Under the pieces are notes generated by a model that saw only the letters and a program-made list of their open reading frames with translations, searched no databases and was not told the origin of the DNA. Of a stretch of DNA of 64,000 nt, positions 9,399 through 20,900 are shown piece by piece (within the stretch, counting starts at the first letter, position 1; each line of letters opens with the position of its first letter). The DNA is from an uncultured Acidobacteriia bacterium. GTDB taxonomy: Bacteria > Acidobacteriota > Terriglobia > Bryobacterales > Bryobacteraceae. The stretch covers positions 61,176-125,175 of the forward strand of contig CAIKMJ010000045.1 of assembly GCA_903828455.1 (NCBI GenBank), in the 5' to 3' direction. The position numbers were made by a program, and so were the translations under genes.

Positions 9399-10920
9399 TG
9401 CCGCGCCCGTGCCGAAGTCGGTGCGCTGCGCAATTTACACCCGGAAGTCGACAGAGGAAGGATTGGAGCAGAACTTCAACTCACTGGACGCCCAGCGGGA
9501 GGCGGCCGAGGCGTACATCCGCAGCCAGCGGCACGACGGCTGGACGCTCGTGCCGAACCACTACAGCGACGGCGGCTACACCGGCGCGAATATCGAACGG
9601 CCCGGCGTGCGGCAACTGCTGGCTGACATCGAAGCCGGCAAGATCGACTGCGTGGTCGTCTACAAAGTGGATCGCCTCAGCCGCTCCCTGATCGACTTCG
9701 CCAAGATGATGGGGGTGTTCGAAAAGCACGGCGTGGCATTCGTCTCTGTCACGCAGCAGTTCAATACGAACGTGCCGCTCGGCCGCCTGACGCTGAACAT
9801 TCTGCTCTCCTTCGCGCAGTTCGAGCGCGAGATCATTTCCGACCGCACCCGCGACAAGCAGGTCGCCGCCCGCAAGAAGGGCAAGTGGACCGGCGGTCAC
9901 ATCATCCTCGGCTACGACCTCGACGCAGCGGCCGGGAAGCTGGTCGTCAATCCCGAGGAGGCGGAACGGGTCCGGGAGATCTTCAATATGTACCTTGAGG
10001 GCACGACGGTCCTCGAAATGAGCCAGCGGCTCGACCGGCTGGGCTGGCGCAATAAGCAATGGACGACGCGGGCAGGCAAGCTCTACGGCGGAAGCCCGCT
10101 GCGCCGCTGCCACATCTACAACCTGCTCGCGAACATCCTCTATACCGGGCAGGTAAAGGTCGGCAACGAAATCTTCCCCGGAGAACACGAAGCCATCATC
10201 GACCAGAATACGTTTGATCTGGCGCAGGCGCGGCTGAAGGAGAACGCCTGGACGCCCGGCAACCCGCACCGGGTCAAGATGGATGCGCTGCTGCGCGGGA
10301 TCATTTACTGCTCGTGCTGCGGCTCGGGGATGTATTCGACATACTCTGCCAGCAAGGAGCGTCGCTACCGCTACTACGTCTGCTACAAATCGCAGCAGAA
10401 GCTCGAAGGCTACTGTACGACGCGGTCCGTGTCCGCGCCCTCGGTTGAAGAGGCGGTCGTCGAGAGTATTCGGCGCGTCAGCGTCCACCCGGACGTGCTG
10501 GCGGAGACGGCGCTTCTGGCCCGGCAGCGTCTCGCGGAGATCACGACCGGTTTGCGCGAGGAACTGAACGCCACGAACGGGCGCGTCAAGAATCTCAAGT
10601 CCCAGATCGTTCGGCTGCGCAACCCTGAGGCGACGCGGCTGGCCGAGATCAATGAGCAACTCACCACGGGGGCAGCCCGCGCGGAGGAGCTTCGCAAAGA
10701 GATTCTTCGGCGTGAAAAGCAACGGATCGATGAGAAAGAGTTGCGCCGCACGATGGAGTCGTTCGAGGACGTGTGGAAGGCCATGAACCTGGAGGAACAA
10801 CGCGGCCTCCTGCGCCAGCTCGTTGAGAAGGTCGGCTACGACGGCCGCACCGGCAAGGTCACTGTGAGCTTCAAATCGGCGGGAGTGAAGGAACTGGTCC
10901 AGAAGGAGGCAGGCCGATGA
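9382..10920 (+). CDS. Large serine recombinase (integrase)
   Basis: 512 residues. The N-terminal resolvase domain has AIYTRKSTEEG (catalytic serine near residue 22), DRLSRSLIDFAKMM and FAQFEREIISDRTRDK. The middle recombinase domain (about residues 165-300) is followed by a zinc-ribbon-like set of cysteines (YCSCCGSGM, then YYVCY and GYC) and a long coiled coil at 390-450, the layout of phage large serine integrases. It would catalyse strand exchange between short att sites through a 5'-phosphoserine link. It overlaps both neighbours, so the module is one translationally coupled operon. Confidence 0.94.
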   Translation: MAAAINAAPVPKSVRCAIYTRKSTEEGLEQNFNSLDAQREAAEAYIRSQRHDGWTLVPNHYSDGGYTGANIERPGVRQLLADIEAGKIDCVVVYKVDRLSRSLIDFAKMMGVFEKHGVAFVSVTQQFNTNVPLGRLTLNILLSFAQFEREIISDRTRDKQVAARKKGKWTGGHIILGYDLDAAAGKLVVNPEEAERVREIFNMYLEGTTVLEMSQRLDRLGWRNKQWTTRAGKLYGGSPLRRCHIYNLLANILYTGQVKVGNEIFPGEHEAIIDQNTFDLAQARLKENAWTPGNPHRVKMDALLRGIIYCSCCGSGMYSTYSASKERRYRYYVCYKSQQKLEGYCTTRSVSAPSVEEAVVESIRRVSVHPDVLAETALLARQRLAEITTGLREELNATNGRVKNLKSQIVRLRNPEATRLAEINEQLTTGAARAEELRKEILRREKQRIDEKELRRTMESFEDVWKAMNLEEQRGLLRQLVEKVGYDGRTGKVTVSFKSAGVKELVQKEAGR

Positions 10921-11312
10921 GGATCGACACCCAGACGCTTCAGGTCGAAGTCGACATTGCCCCGGCGAAGAGACGCAAGGGCGGGCGGCGGCGCGCCAGC
11001 GGGCCGGAGGTGCCCGACACGGCGCGTATCCCGAGAATTACCCGGCTGATGGCCCTCGCCATAAAATTTCAGGATATGGTGGACCGGGGTGAAGTCCGGG
11101 ACTATGCTGATCTCGCGCGGCTGGGTTACGTGACGCGGGCTCGGGTCACTCAGATCATGAACTTGTTGAATCTGGCACCGGAGATTCAGGAAGCGCTGCT
11201 GGAGGCACAACTGACGCCAGGCGAAATCACGGAAAGAAATATCCGCGCCGTGACCGCTGAAGTCTTCTGGCGGGAGCAGGGCCGACTCTGGGACAGTATC
11301 CGCCGGTCTTGA
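10917..11312 (+). CDS. ParB/KorB-like helix-turn-helix protein downstream of the recombinase
   Basis: 131 residues with an ATGA overlap to the recombinase stop. After a basic N-terminal stretch (KRRKGGRRRASG) there is an HTH of the ParB-spacer type: YADLARLGYVTRARVTQIM followed by NLLNLAPEIQEALL. The position next to the integrase suggests a DNA-binding partner, possibly for directionality or transcriptional control; this is inference. No enzymatic motif is visible. Confidence 0.7.
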   Translation: MRIDTQTLQVEVDIAPAKRRKGGRRRASGPEVPDTARIPRITRLMALAIKFQDMVDRGEVRDYADLARLGYVTRARVTQIMNLLNLAPEIQEALLEAQLTPGEITERNIRAVTAEVFWREQGRLWDSIRRS

Positions 11313-11443
11313 TTCGACTCACGAACTCTCCGCGTTCTCCGGTTGACAGGTCGCGTTTGTTGACAGGAGGGTTCAACTCGGGCTGGCAGGGTAGAGTTCC
11401 GTCCAACTGACGCTTTCGGAGCTTTGACAGGGTTGATGCGTGA

Positions 11444-12295
11444 TCAGATCTGCGCGAACCAGTCGGGGTCAATTGAAACCTCTTCAACCATCTTTGTCGC
11501 CACGCCGAGCTTCAGGTTCTTTAGCAGGTCGCAAATCTGATCTCCATCTATGAGATCGATTGCCGGTGCACCGTCGCGAGTCGCCTCCTTTTAGGCGTCC
11601 GGCGTATACGAGCCCGTGGTGATGAAGAGCCCTTTGTCGGTTCGGCCGACCATAGCACCGCGGAAGTCACGTATGTCCTTGGCGCGCACATTGGCCTTCC
11701 ACTTCTTGCACTGAAAATAGACCTGAAAAGACAGCAGGTTAACCCTCAGAACTCCCACACCATCGATTCCTCCGTCGCCGCTCCGCCCGGTCACTTCAAC
11801 TTTCAGGAAGCCTGATTCCCGAAGTATGCGCTGGCAAAGGCGTTCAAAACCGTCCGAACTGATGCCTTGGAGAACTCCGATCAGGTCATCTTTCCACTTG
11901 CCGTTTGCGTCGTGGGCTTCCTCTTCGGGCTCAGGCGCACCATCCCCGGTACGTCGTTTGATGTGGTGAGTCTTGCGAACGGCCACGACGACGTCTTTGA
12001 TGTCGCCTTCTTTGAGCCGCCGCCCTTTTGTGGTCAGAGCCCAGACCCCGCGCGCCGTGTTTTCCAGCGCGCCGTATTTCCCGAGATAGCTTTCGGCCCA
12101 TCGCAGGTTATACCCGACGCGGCTCTGTCGACCGTCGGTGTGGGAAATGCTCTGCACGTCTTCACGAATCTTGCTGATCTCGATGACTCTGTCCAGCAGT
12201 TCCTGATGGGAGGCAGATCCGCCCATCTGTTTCAGCGCGGATAGTGCGGGCCACATCAATTTGTCGAAGCTCGGCACCTGCGTTTCCGAAGCCAT
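11444..12295 (-). pseudogene. mrr: Mrr-type restriction endonuclease, interrupted by one in-frame TAA
   Basis: The ATG at 12295 has GGAGG a few bases upstream. Residues 1-90 form an Mrr N-terminal winged helix (FDKLMWPALSALKQMGG). Residues 145-230 form the Mrr catalytic domain: GFERLCQRIL, GRSGDGGIDGVG and FQCKKWK carry the PD-(D/E)xK residues. The frame meets TAA at 11591-11593 after SYTPDA, yet the same frame then reads KEATRDGAPAIDLIDGDQIC and continues to TGA at 11444. This is the normal C-terminal end of Mrr proteins, so a single substitution, probably in a lysine codon, truncated the protein at residue 234. The nuclease core survives, so partial activity cannot be excluded. It is the last gene of the defence operon. 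Confidence 0.85.
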
Positions 12296-12330
12296 CAAGT
12301 TCCTCCGTCGCGGCCCATGAGGGCCTCGTC

Positions 12331-15300
12331 CTATTTCACCAGTTCCATTAGCTTCGAGTAGCTGTCCACGACGTCGTACTTTACCTGATCGGAGGTGATC
12401 CTCGCGAAAAACTTGCGGGCGCAGTCGATTTTGCACTCCTCGATCTTTCTCAATTCCATCGATGACAGCGAGCCTTTGGTTTCGGCTACGAAGTAGATGT
12501 GTTTGACCACGCCCGCCTTGAAGACGATGGCCCAGTCAGGGTTGTAGTTACCTACTGGGGTCGGAATGAGGAAGCCGCGAGGCAGCTTGGCGTAGACAAC
12601 GACGTCACTGGTGTCGCTATCCAGCTCAGTAACGAATTTGCGCTCGGTTTGTGAATCGGTGAAGACGTAATCGTAAATATGGTGTTTGGCCGGGAATGCC
12701 TTGTTGAAGTCTTCTCGCGGTTTCACCTGAGTAAAGATATCGTCCGAGTATCTGTCCTCAACAGGATCGTAGGCCAAGTGCTCGACGATCACCGTGGCCT
12801 TTTGCTCATTAATCAGGCGGGCAGCCATTCTGATGAAATCCTCCGGATTCGTCCTGTACTGGCTGAAGACGGCGACGTTGATTCGCTGAAGAATGCCGCC
12901 GATAGTCGCGCGGGTCAGTTTCGTCTCCTCGGCAATCTTGCCGATGAGGTCATAGCGAACCGCAGACTGCGCAGAAACCCTCAGTTTTTCAGTTCGTGTT
13001 GTTTGCAACGCAAACGTTTCGCCCTTTTTGAGCGCTTCGAACGTCGCTGACTCCGTTTGCGTCCCGGCCTGAACTGTGTACTGGAGTGGCGTCACCTTCA
13101 ATTCTTTGTCGATTGCCGCAACGCACTTCCCAATCAGTTCAGCCGTCTCAAAGTGAACCGTATATGCAGCCTTACGGTTGATGCGACCCCAGAGATCCTG
13201 GAACTCCCGCTTGCGAAAGTTTTCGTTCAGTCGATTCTCCGGTTTGACCGCGCGCTCATCTTCGGCACCCGGAATCTGGCCTTCGGTGAAGACAGTATCG
13301 ATGAGCTGGAAGATTTGGGGCGCGTGCGGCGCGAGTTCCGGCGGGAGGCTGGCTAATGCTCCCCCCGACTTTGCTTCGAGGTAGGTGTTCGAAATCTTAT
13401 CATCGTTATCGGTGTAGTCGTTCTTTACGAGATAACGGTAAATCGCCTTTGCCAGCTGCGGTGTAACACTCACGTCTCCGGATTCGGTCTTCAGAATCTT
13501 GCCCGTGAAATAAGCTTCATCGGCCTTGCGCGGCCGACCTGAGAGTGAAGCGCTGATGTCCTTCTGGAGTGCGGCAACGAAATCCTTGTAGCTCTCACTT
13601 GCAACGACGGTGAGCACGTTGATCTGGTGGACGGTGGCAGGGTCATCCATCCTGTCACCGTTCTGATTTACAGCCAGCCGGAGGCCGCGCCCGACTTCCT
13701 GTCGGCGTGAAATGGTGTTGTCGCTGTGCTTCAGAGTGCAAATCACGAAAACGTTCGGGTTGTCCCACCCTTCGCGAAGAGCCGAGTGGGAAAAAATGAA
13801 GCGCACCGGTTCCTCGAAGGACAGCAGCCGCTCTTTGTCTTTCAGAATTAGATCGTACGCATCCACGTCATCGGCTTCCGTACTGCGCGCAGCGGTATCC
13901 GGGTTGACCATACGCTTGCTCCTCTTATCAATCGAGAAGTAGCCATTGTGTGTTGCCGATGCGGCGATGCCCTTCAAGTAGCGGTTGTACGGGGTATCTT
14001 CCAGTGTGAGAACTTCGTTGAGCTGGTTTCGATATTCTTCCTCGAAGGCCTGGGCATATTCGCCGGGCTGCTCGCCACTCTCGTCATACCGGCGATATTT
14101 TGCGACCTCATCGATGAAGAACAAGGAAAGGACTTTAATGCCATGCGAAAAAAGCACCTGTTCTTTCTCGAAGTGGGCCTTGACCGCTTCGCGGATCTGG
14201 ATGCGGCGCAGGGCGGACTCGTTCACGTCGCCCGTTGCTTCCCCGGCCTGAAGGACGACACCATTGGTGAAGCTGACTGTGTTGTCCAGTGCGTTAATGT
14301 CAGAGACGACGAAACCTTTATACTGTTCCAGTTCGCCGGACCGATCGTACAGGTTGTCATTCTTGCCAACGGTTCGAGTGGTGCGTTTGATCGCCGTGGC
14401 CTGCCGGATCTCCAGTTCGACTTGCGCCTGCGGAGGCTTACCGGCTGACACCGTGATCGATTCCAGATAGAGGTAGGCGTTCGTCCCCGCCAGCCCTTTG
14501 ACGGAGATCCCGCGCACGCCGATCTTTTTCACGAGCTTCTGATTGTAGGCATCAAGCGCGTCCAGCCGGTAGATCTTGTTGTGCTCCTGCTTGTGGGTGG
14601 CGGAGTAGCGCAGAGTTATCAACGGAGTAAACGCTTTGAGCGATTCCGATGTCTTGCTCTTCGCGTCTCCCATTTTCTGCGGTTCGTCGAGAATCAGAAT
14701 GGGACGGTTTCTGGCTATAACATCGATGGGCCTGCGGGACTGGAAATCGTCGAGTTCCTCATAGATCCGGCGGGCGTCCTTCCCCGTGGCGTTGAAGGCC
14801 TGGACGTTGATGATCATCACGTTGACCCCGGCGTCAGAGGAAAAGCTTTCGAGGTTGTGGAGTTGCTTGGAATTGTAGATGAAGAACCGTGCGCGTTTGC
14901 CGTACTGTTCCAGGAAGTGTTCAGCCGTGATCTCGAACGATTTGTGGACGCCTTCACGTATGGCAATGCTGGGGACCACGACGATGAATTTGCTCCAGCC
15001 GTACCGTTTGTTCAGTTCGAACATAGTCTTGATGTAGCAGTACGTCTTGCCGGTGCCCGTCTCCATTTCGATATCAAGGTTGATCTCGCAGCCGGGTGTA
15101 GGCTTCAGTTCGGAGGACAACGCGAGGTTCTGGCGATGCTGAACCGCATGGATGTTATTCAGCACCTCAGAGAGCGGTATGGCAAGATCGCTGTTCTTGA
15201 AGCCGGAAACCTCCTGGTCCATGCGAATTTGGCCTGTAGCTTCCACTGCGCGGCCTGGGTCGATCCGGTAGCTCACACCGCTGCTCAGGGGTTGACCTTG

Positions 15301-15366
15301 AAAGCAGTCGGCCACAGCGGCGACGGCATCGGTCTGAAATCCCTGTTGTTTGAACTTGAGTTTCAT
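12331..15366 (-). CDS. res: Type III restriction enzyme, Res (helicase-nuclease) subunit
   Basis: 1011 residues from the ATG at 15366. Superfamily 2 motifs are clear: Walker A METGTGKT (101-108), motif II DEPQ (227-230), RYSATH (motif III), [14 protein letters not shown] and [11 protein letters not shown] (motif VI). Near the C-terminus, YNPDWAIVF followed by FVAETKG gives the PD-(D/E)xK nuclease core. Type III Res uses ATP to signal along DNA and cleaves beside the Mod recognition site. The gene starts 13 bp after the mod stop, so both belong to one operon. Confidence 0.94.
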   Translation of the reverse strand: MKLKFKQQGFQTDAVAAVADCFQGQPLSSGVSYRIDPGRAVEATGQIRMDQEVSGFKNSDLAIPLSEVLNNIHAVQHRQNLALSSELKPTPGCEINLDIEMETGTGKTYCYIKTMFELNKRYGWSKFIVVVPSIAIREGVHKSFEITAEHFLEQYGKRARFFIYNSKQLHNLESFSSDAGVNVMIINVQAFNATGKDARRIYEELDDFQSRRPIDVIARNRPILILDEPQKMGDAKSKTSESLKAFTPLITLRYSATHKQEHNKIYRLDALDAYNQKLVKKIGVRGISVKGLAGTNAYLYLESITVSAGKPPQAQVELEIRQATAIKRTTRTVGKNDNLYDRSGELEQYKGFVVSDINALDNTVSFTNGVVLQAGEATGDVNESALRRIQIREAVKAHFEKEQVLFSHGIKVLSLFFIDEVAKYRRYDESGEQPGEYAQAFEEEYRNQLNEVLTLEDTPYNRYLKGIAASATHNGYFSIDKRSKRMVNPDTAARSTEADDVDAYDLILKDKERLLSFEEPVRFIFSHSALREGWDNPNVFVICTLKHSDNTISRRQEVGRGLRLAVNQNGDRMDDPATVHQINVLTVVASESYKDFVAALQKDISASLSGRPRKADEAYFTGKILKTESGDVSVTPQLAKAIYRYLVKNDYTDNDDKISNTYLEAKSGGALASLPPELAPHAPQIFQLIDTVFTEGQIPGAEDERAVKPENRLNENFRKREFQDLWGRINRKAAYTVHFETAELIGKCVAAIDKELKVTPLQYTVQAGTQTESATFEALKKGETFALQTTRTEKLRVSAQSAVRYDLIGKIAEETKLTRATIGGILQRINVAVFSQYRTNPEDFIRMAARLINEQKATVIVEHLAYDPVEDRYSDDIFTQVKPREDFNKAFPAKHHIYDYVFTDSQTERKFVTELDSDTSDVVVYAKLPRGFLIPTPVGNYNPDWAIVFKAGVVKHIYFVAETKGSLSSMELRKIEECKIDCARKFFARITSDQVKYDVVDSYSKLMELVK

Positions 15367-15379
15367 TGGTCTCTGGAAG

Positions 15380-17260
15380 TCAGATCGACTTGATCTCGGT
15401 AGACGGAGAGAGGAGTTTGAAAATCTGCTCCACATTGATCTTGACGCTGTCGCTGCCATAGCTACTGTCCCGGAAGACGGCGCGTAAGGGCTTGCGCCTA
15501 GCCAGTTCCTTCACGAGGTCTTCGCTGATGTTGGAGTCAAAGCAGGCGGCGAGTGCATTGCCGTCCACGAAGTAGACGGTCTTCCCGGCAACGGTCTCAG
15601 TGGCGATAGGCAGGTCGAGGCCGACACCCCAATCGACCAACACGTGGAAGAGAAGGTCTTCCGGTGTTCGATCTTCGCGGATGTTGTCGAGATGGGCCAG
15701 CAGGTCGGCCTGCTGTACCGCGTCGGGGGCATAGTAAACGTCCTTCATATTGGACGTGTCGATTTTGAGTACACGGAACCCGATGTCTAGGTCTGGGGCG
15801 GTAATGACGTTTTCAACCTTGATCGCCTGACCCGCTCTCCGGATTCGTTCCTTCGTAATTTCCGCGATAGTTTTAAACCCCGCCACATATGCTTCGCTGC
15901 TCTCACCGCATGGTTCGGGTAACTGTACCGTCACGTGCCTAAGCCGGGCACCAGTTTCGCCGTTGTGAGCGATTACTGCGTGTGCCATCGCGCCAGATCC
16001 CCCAAAGAAATCGAGACAGAGGTCGTCCCCCTCTGCCACCAGTTGTATGATCCGTTTGAGCAATCGGATTGGTTTCGGAGTGCTGAACACCTTTTTCCCA
16101 AGGAGGCGACCGGTTTCCTTCTGCCCTTCGTCATTGTGTCCAACCTCCTCGAAGTCCCACCACGTCGAGGGAACGGTTCCTTCTTGCACCTCGGATAAAT
16201 ATCGCTTTAACCTGGGTTTCTCATAGGATTCGTCTGGTCCCCAATACAGGCGGTTTTCCCGTTCCATTCGCTCATGATTTTCCTTCGAGTATCGCCACAC
16301 TGCATCCTCCTTTGGCCACACTTGTTCGCCTGTCTTTGGGTGCGTGATCGAGTACCACAGCGTAGGACGCTCAGACCGTGACTTATTGCTTACATAGTTG
16401 TCGGAACTCCACGCGCCCCTTGGGTCGTTATCTTCATTCTTGTATCTGACTAGTTGTTTGTCAGTCCGTGGTAAGAGCTTTCGCGCGAACGAATCGGTCT
16501 TTTGATACACAAGAATGTGGTCGTGCATGGCGGCAATTCCGGGGTCGTCGTTTGAGACAGCGTATTTTTTCTGCCAGACGATGTTTGCTACGAAGTTGTG
16601 CTCCCCGAATATCTCGTCACACAACTTGCGCAAGTTTGCCACTTCACCATCGTCGATTGACATGAAAATCGCGCCGTTGTCCCGGAGTAGATTTCTAGCC
16701 AACCTGAGGCGTGGATACATCATCGTCAGCCAGTCGGAATGAAAACGACCATTGGCATCCGTGTTGGCGACTAAGCGGTTCCCTGCTTGGTCTTCCTGAT
16801 TTGAGCGCTGAAAGAAGCTCTTGGTGCTCTCCGAAAAATCATCTTCATAGATGAAGTCGTGCCCGGTGTTGTACGGAGGGTCAATATAGATTAGCTTCAC
16901 CTTCCCCAAGTACGTCTCCCGTAACAACTTCAAGGCATCAAGATTGTCTCCTTCGATAAAAAGATTCTTGGTGATATCGAAGTCAACGCTCTCTTCGCGA
17001 CAGGGGCGAAGGGTCTTGGCAATCGGAGCGTTGGCAGCCAACAGGGCTTCGCGCTTGCCGGGCCAGTCGAGGTGATACCGCTCTCGGGGGCCTTCAACGA
17101 TTGAGGTGGATAGTTCCTGGCGCAGCTGGTCGAAGTCAACCGCCCGTGTGAGGTTCCCGCGGTCGTCCCGCACCTCGGTGATGCAATCGGGGAAAAGCGT
17201 GGCGAGCTTCTGGATGTTGTCGGCGGTGAGATCGGGTGTGTGGAGCTTGAGCTTTTCCAT
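15380..17260 (-). CDS. mod: Type III DNA methyltransferase, Mod subunit
   Basis: 626 residues. Motif IV DPPYNTG is at residues 127-133 and motif I FGGSG at 419-423, so the order is catalytic motif before AdoMet motif. This is the beta class typical of Type III N6-adenine methyltransferases. The central 230-400 segment would be the target-recognition domain. Mod methylates one strand of an asymmetric site and also gives Res its specificity. It follows the DUF4391 gene by 34 bp. Confidence 0.93.
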   Translation of the reverse strand: MEKLKLHTPDLTADNIQKLATLFPDCITEVRDDRGNLTRAVDFDQLRQELSTSIVEGPRERYHLDWPGKREALLAANAPIAKTLRPCREESVDFDITKNLFIEGDNLDALKLLRETYLGKVKLIYIDPPYNTGHDFIYEDDFSESTKSFFQRSNQEDQAGNRLVANTDANGRFHSDWLTMMYPRLRLARNLLRDNGAIFMSIDDGEVANLRKLCDEIFGEHNFVANIVWQKKYAVSNDDPGIAAMHDHILVYQKTDSFARKLLPRTDKQLVRYKNEDNDPRGAWSSDNYVSNKSRSERPTLWYSITHPKTGEQVWPKEDAVWRYSKENHERMERENRLYWGPDESYEKPRLKRYLSEVQEGTVPSTWWDFEEVGHNDEGQKETGRLLGKKVFSTPKPIRLLKRIIQLVAEGDDLCLDFFGGSGAMAHAVIAHNGETGARLRHVTVQLPEPCGESSEAYVAGFKTIAEITKERIRRAGQAIKVENVITAPDLDIGFRVLKIDTSNMKDVYYAPDAVQQADLLAHLDNIREDRTPEDLLFHVLVDWGVGLDLPIATETVAGKTVYFVDGNALAACFDSNISEDLVKELARRKPLRAVFRDSSYGSDSVKINVEQIFKLLSPSTEIKSI

Positions 17261-17294
17261 AGTTCCTGGCAGCGATTAAGGTTCGCGCGTTCCT

Positions 17295-17966
17295 TTAAAC
17301 CTGCTGTAGCTGCGCGAGTTCCGTTTGCCGGAGCCGCAGCGTGGCGTTGATTTCTACTTTACGATTGAACTGAAGTTCCCTGCGGAGCTGAGCGTCGAGC
17401 CGCCGGCATTCGGTCTCCTTGGCGTGGATCTGGTTGACCCGTTCGACGTGTTCGCGCAGGGATTCTCCGGATCGCGCCGGTACCCGGATGAGGCGGCGAA
17501 GCATCTGCTCGTAAAGCCCTGCCAGATCCAGCGCGACCGGGAGCGGCGGAAGTGTGGTGTCAACCGACTGCCACGGTGTCTCGAAATAGTAACCCTCGGC
17601 GACGGATTTCGTGGAATCGGCGTCGCTGGGGCGCTTGTAGGCGGCCGTGAACTTCACGCGGTCCCCAGAGATGAGCTGGAAAAAGATCGGCGACGGGATC
17701 GCCTTATCGATGGTCAGGAGCACGGGACGAAGTGCTGTCGCGGTCAGTTCACGAGTCTTGAGAGCGACTCCAAAGACCTGAATCTCCTCAATTCCCTGCC
17801 GGGCTGGAAGGTTGACTGTTTCCGGGGCGAGCTTATATTTCCAGATGATCTCTCCGATCTGCCTGACGAAGCGGTCCCGGACAGGGCGGCTCGGCTTTGC
17901 AAACTCGTAGATTTTGCTCTTCGGCAGGACGCGATTCAGTTCAGCCTGCTTGGGATAGTCAAACAT
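17295..17966 (-). CDS. DUF4391 protein of the restriction operon
   Basis: 223 residues from the ATG at 17966 (MFDYPKQAELNRVLPKSKIY), a start that overlaps the helicase stop by 8 bp. The N-terminal 150 residues match my recollection of DUF4391: KSKIYEFAKPSRPVRDRFV, IWKYKLAPETVNLP and IPSPIFFQLISGDRV. The last 70 residues are a coiled coil rich in E, R and Q. From memory, the family occurs between large helicases and Type III mod genes. No catalytic residues are evident; an adaptor role is a guess. Confidence 0.8.
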   Translation of the reverse strand: MFDYPKQAELNRVLPKSKIYEFAKPSRPVRDRFVRQIGEIIWKYKLAPETVNLPARQGIEEIQVFGVALKTRELTATALRPVLLTIDKAIPSPIFFQLISGDRVKFTAAYKRPSDADSTKSVAEGYYFETPWQSVDTTLPPLPVALDLAGLYEQMLRRLIRVPARSGESLREHVERVNQIHAKETECRRLDAQLRRELQFNRKVEINATLRLRQTELAQLQQV

Positions 17967-20900
17967 TTTGGATGACCAAAAATGCGATGAGCTCGAAGTC
18001 ATCGAGGCCCTTGATGGTGTTCAGGAGCGCACTGGTTCGCGGGCCTGAAAACAGACTGTCGATGTCTTTTTCTTCTTTCAGGTCAACGATGGCACGGATG
18101 GCCTGAGCCAGAAGGCTGGAATATACCTGCATCTCACGCCCATCTTTCGTGCCGCTATTGAACAGCCGATAGGCATCAGGAATCGGCTCGCGGAAGCCTT
18201 TACAGGCAGACCGAACGAGATCGAGCAAGCGCTTGACCTCTGTGTGGTTGACGACGACAGAACTGTCGTTCCCGATATAGAGCAGGTAGTAGGGGTGGAG
18301 GCGATTCTGCTGGTTAACATTGACACCCCGGTTCCGGTTGCGAAGGGTGAAGATCACGCCCGGCGGTAGCCCGCGCTCGGGGGCTGCCGGGACGACAGCG
18401 TGCATCCCGCTGGGGACCCCCGCGAGATCGCCATTGGCTTTCACGTAATTCAGCAGGTCCATCCGGAAGTCGTTGAGTCCGAGGTCGGTTATGGATACAC
18501 CGGTCTTCAGGTCTTCCATCTCGATGACTTCGTCCTGGAGGCGACGGAGTTGCTCCCTTCGGTACGAAAGATCATTGGATTTACTGTCGAGAACATTGTC
18601 GTCGCCTGTGGCGGTCACATCCGCTATGACCATACGATTCTCGACGCGTTCCCGCAGATTAATGTATTCGTCCAGAGTGATGTCCGGCCAGTAGTTCACA
18701 AGCTGGATGCAGGCGTTCTGGGAGCCGATCCGGTCAATGCGGCCGAACCGCTGAATGATGCGGACAGGGTTCCAGTGGATGTCGTAGTTGATGAGGTAGT
18801 CGCAATCCTGAAGATTCTGACCCTCAGAAATACAGTCGGTGCCGATGAGGATGTCGATCTCGTTGGGCTCTTTGGGAAGGACCGCAGCCTTCTCCTTCGA
18901 GCGGGGAGAGAACAGGGTCAACAGAGACTGGAAATCATAGCCGCGCCCGAGCGTGGATTTGGGCGTGTCCGTCCCGGTGACTCTCCCGGTGTGGATGTGG
19001 TGGCTCCGGTGTATCTGTGTTGCGATGTGCTCGTAGAGATAGTTGGCCGTGTCGGCGAAGGCCGTGAAGATGAGGATCTTCTTGTTCCCTGGGTTGATTG
19101 GAGAGGCCAGCTTGCTGAGGATCTGTGTTTTGAGGTGCTGGAGCTTTGCATCGTCAGCCGGGCTGATTTTGCGCATCTCGTCCAGAAGAGCGTTGATCAG
19201 GGTGAGGTCGGCGCGGAGATCGTGCTCCCATGCAGGGAGGTCCATATCCGAGAGGGCGATCTGGACTTTGCCACCGATTTGGTCGCCCCTTTGATCGTCA
19301 TCGATTTCGGTGAAGTCTTCGTCATCGTCTGGCTCAGCGTTCTCGAATGCGGGTGCAAGATCGGCGAACGTAGCGTCGCTTCCGGTCCTCTTGAATGCGT
19401 CGATTTTTGCCAGAATCGCCAGGTGATGATTGGCCAGTCTGTTCAACGTAAGCCGGAACGCTTCAACCGAACTTTCAAGACGCTTGAGCAGGTTCACCGT
19501 CATCAGCGCCTGGAGGCTCTTTTCACGGTCGCGCTGCTTGAACGTTCCCGTACCGCCCTTCACCTCCGTGTCATACAGGGCTTCGTACTTTGAAAGGCGA
19601 CTGGGCAGGATGTAGCTGACTGGCGCGTACACGCCCAGCGTCAATAGGGAAAGCTGATTGAAAATATCGTTGAAGCCGACCACGTCGGGGCGTTGCGTCA
19701 GCGGGCAATGGAAGGAGATGGGCTTGAGGCGCTGCGGAAAGTGACCAATTCCGCTGGTGTCATAAAACGTCTCGATGTGCTTGCGGGATCGGGCTATGGT
19801 AACCGAATCAAGCAGTTCGAAGAAGTCGAAGTCCAGGGCATTGAGAATGGCGGCAGGGGTCCGTTCTTCCGGAGGAAGGTTGGACCAGTTGTTGAACGTC
19901 GCCTGCGCCTTCCGGAAGATCTCGTTGATATCCTTTTCGGTCTTCAGTTTTGCGCTGAGGTTCTCGGGATCGCCCTCATAAGCCAGCGCGAGCTGATTTC
20001 GGAGATCGCTGAAACGGTTGTTGACCGGGGTTGCAGAGAGCATCAAAACTTTGGTCTTAACGCCCTCCTTGATGACGGCGTTCATCAATTTCTGGTATCG
20101 GGTCTCGCGGTCTTTGAAGGCGTCATTGTTGCGAAAGTTGTGGGACTCGTCGATCACCACCAGATCGTAGTTGCCCCAATTGACGCGATTGAGTGGCATC
20201 CCAAAGGATTCCCCCCGGGTGCGCTGCAGGTCGGTGTGGCAGAGAACGTCATAGCTGAACCGGTCCTTAGCAAAGATGTTGGTTTTGAGGTTCCGGTTGT
20301 AATTCAGCCAGTTGTCAGCGAGTTTCTTAGGGCAAAGGACGAGGACTGAGCGGTTGCGCAGCTCGTAGTATTTGATGACCGCCAGCGCAGTGAAGGTTTT
20401 GCCAAGGCCGACGCTGTCGGCGAGGATGCACCCGCTGTACGTTTCAAGTTTGTTGATGATTCCCGTGGCGGCGTCGCGCTGGAAGTTGAAAAGCTTTTGC
20501 CAGATAAGGCTGTCCCGGTAGCCCGTGAGGTCGTTGGGCAAGACATCTTCATTGATGTCCTCAAGGAACTCGTTGAAGATGTTGTACAGCATCAAAAAGT
20601 AGATCCGTTCAGGGGAGTTTTCCTGGTAGACCGAATCAATATGGTCACAGAGCCGCACGGTGACGTCATCCAGCTTTGCGGGATCGTTCCAGATCTGATC
20701 GAAAAGATTTATGTACGTGGTGGTAAAGGGCTGCTCGTCGATCCGGTTGACCATGTTTGAGACAGCGTTACCCGGCTGATAGCCGAGGTCAACGGCAGTG
20801 AAGCCGTGGAGGGGCAAGTAAACGGCCTCCGAAGCAGCGGTACGGACGCAGGCAAACTGCTGCATGGGGGCGGTGCCGTGGTTGGATCGGAATGTCGTCT

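Noticed and set aside
9481..10800. 439-codon open frame opposite the recombinase
   Set aside because: Antisense frame of the serine recombinase with no recognisable motif.
18400..19593. 397-codon plus-strand frame within the helicase gene
   Set aside because: Shadow of the minus-strand helicase, which has all motor motifs.
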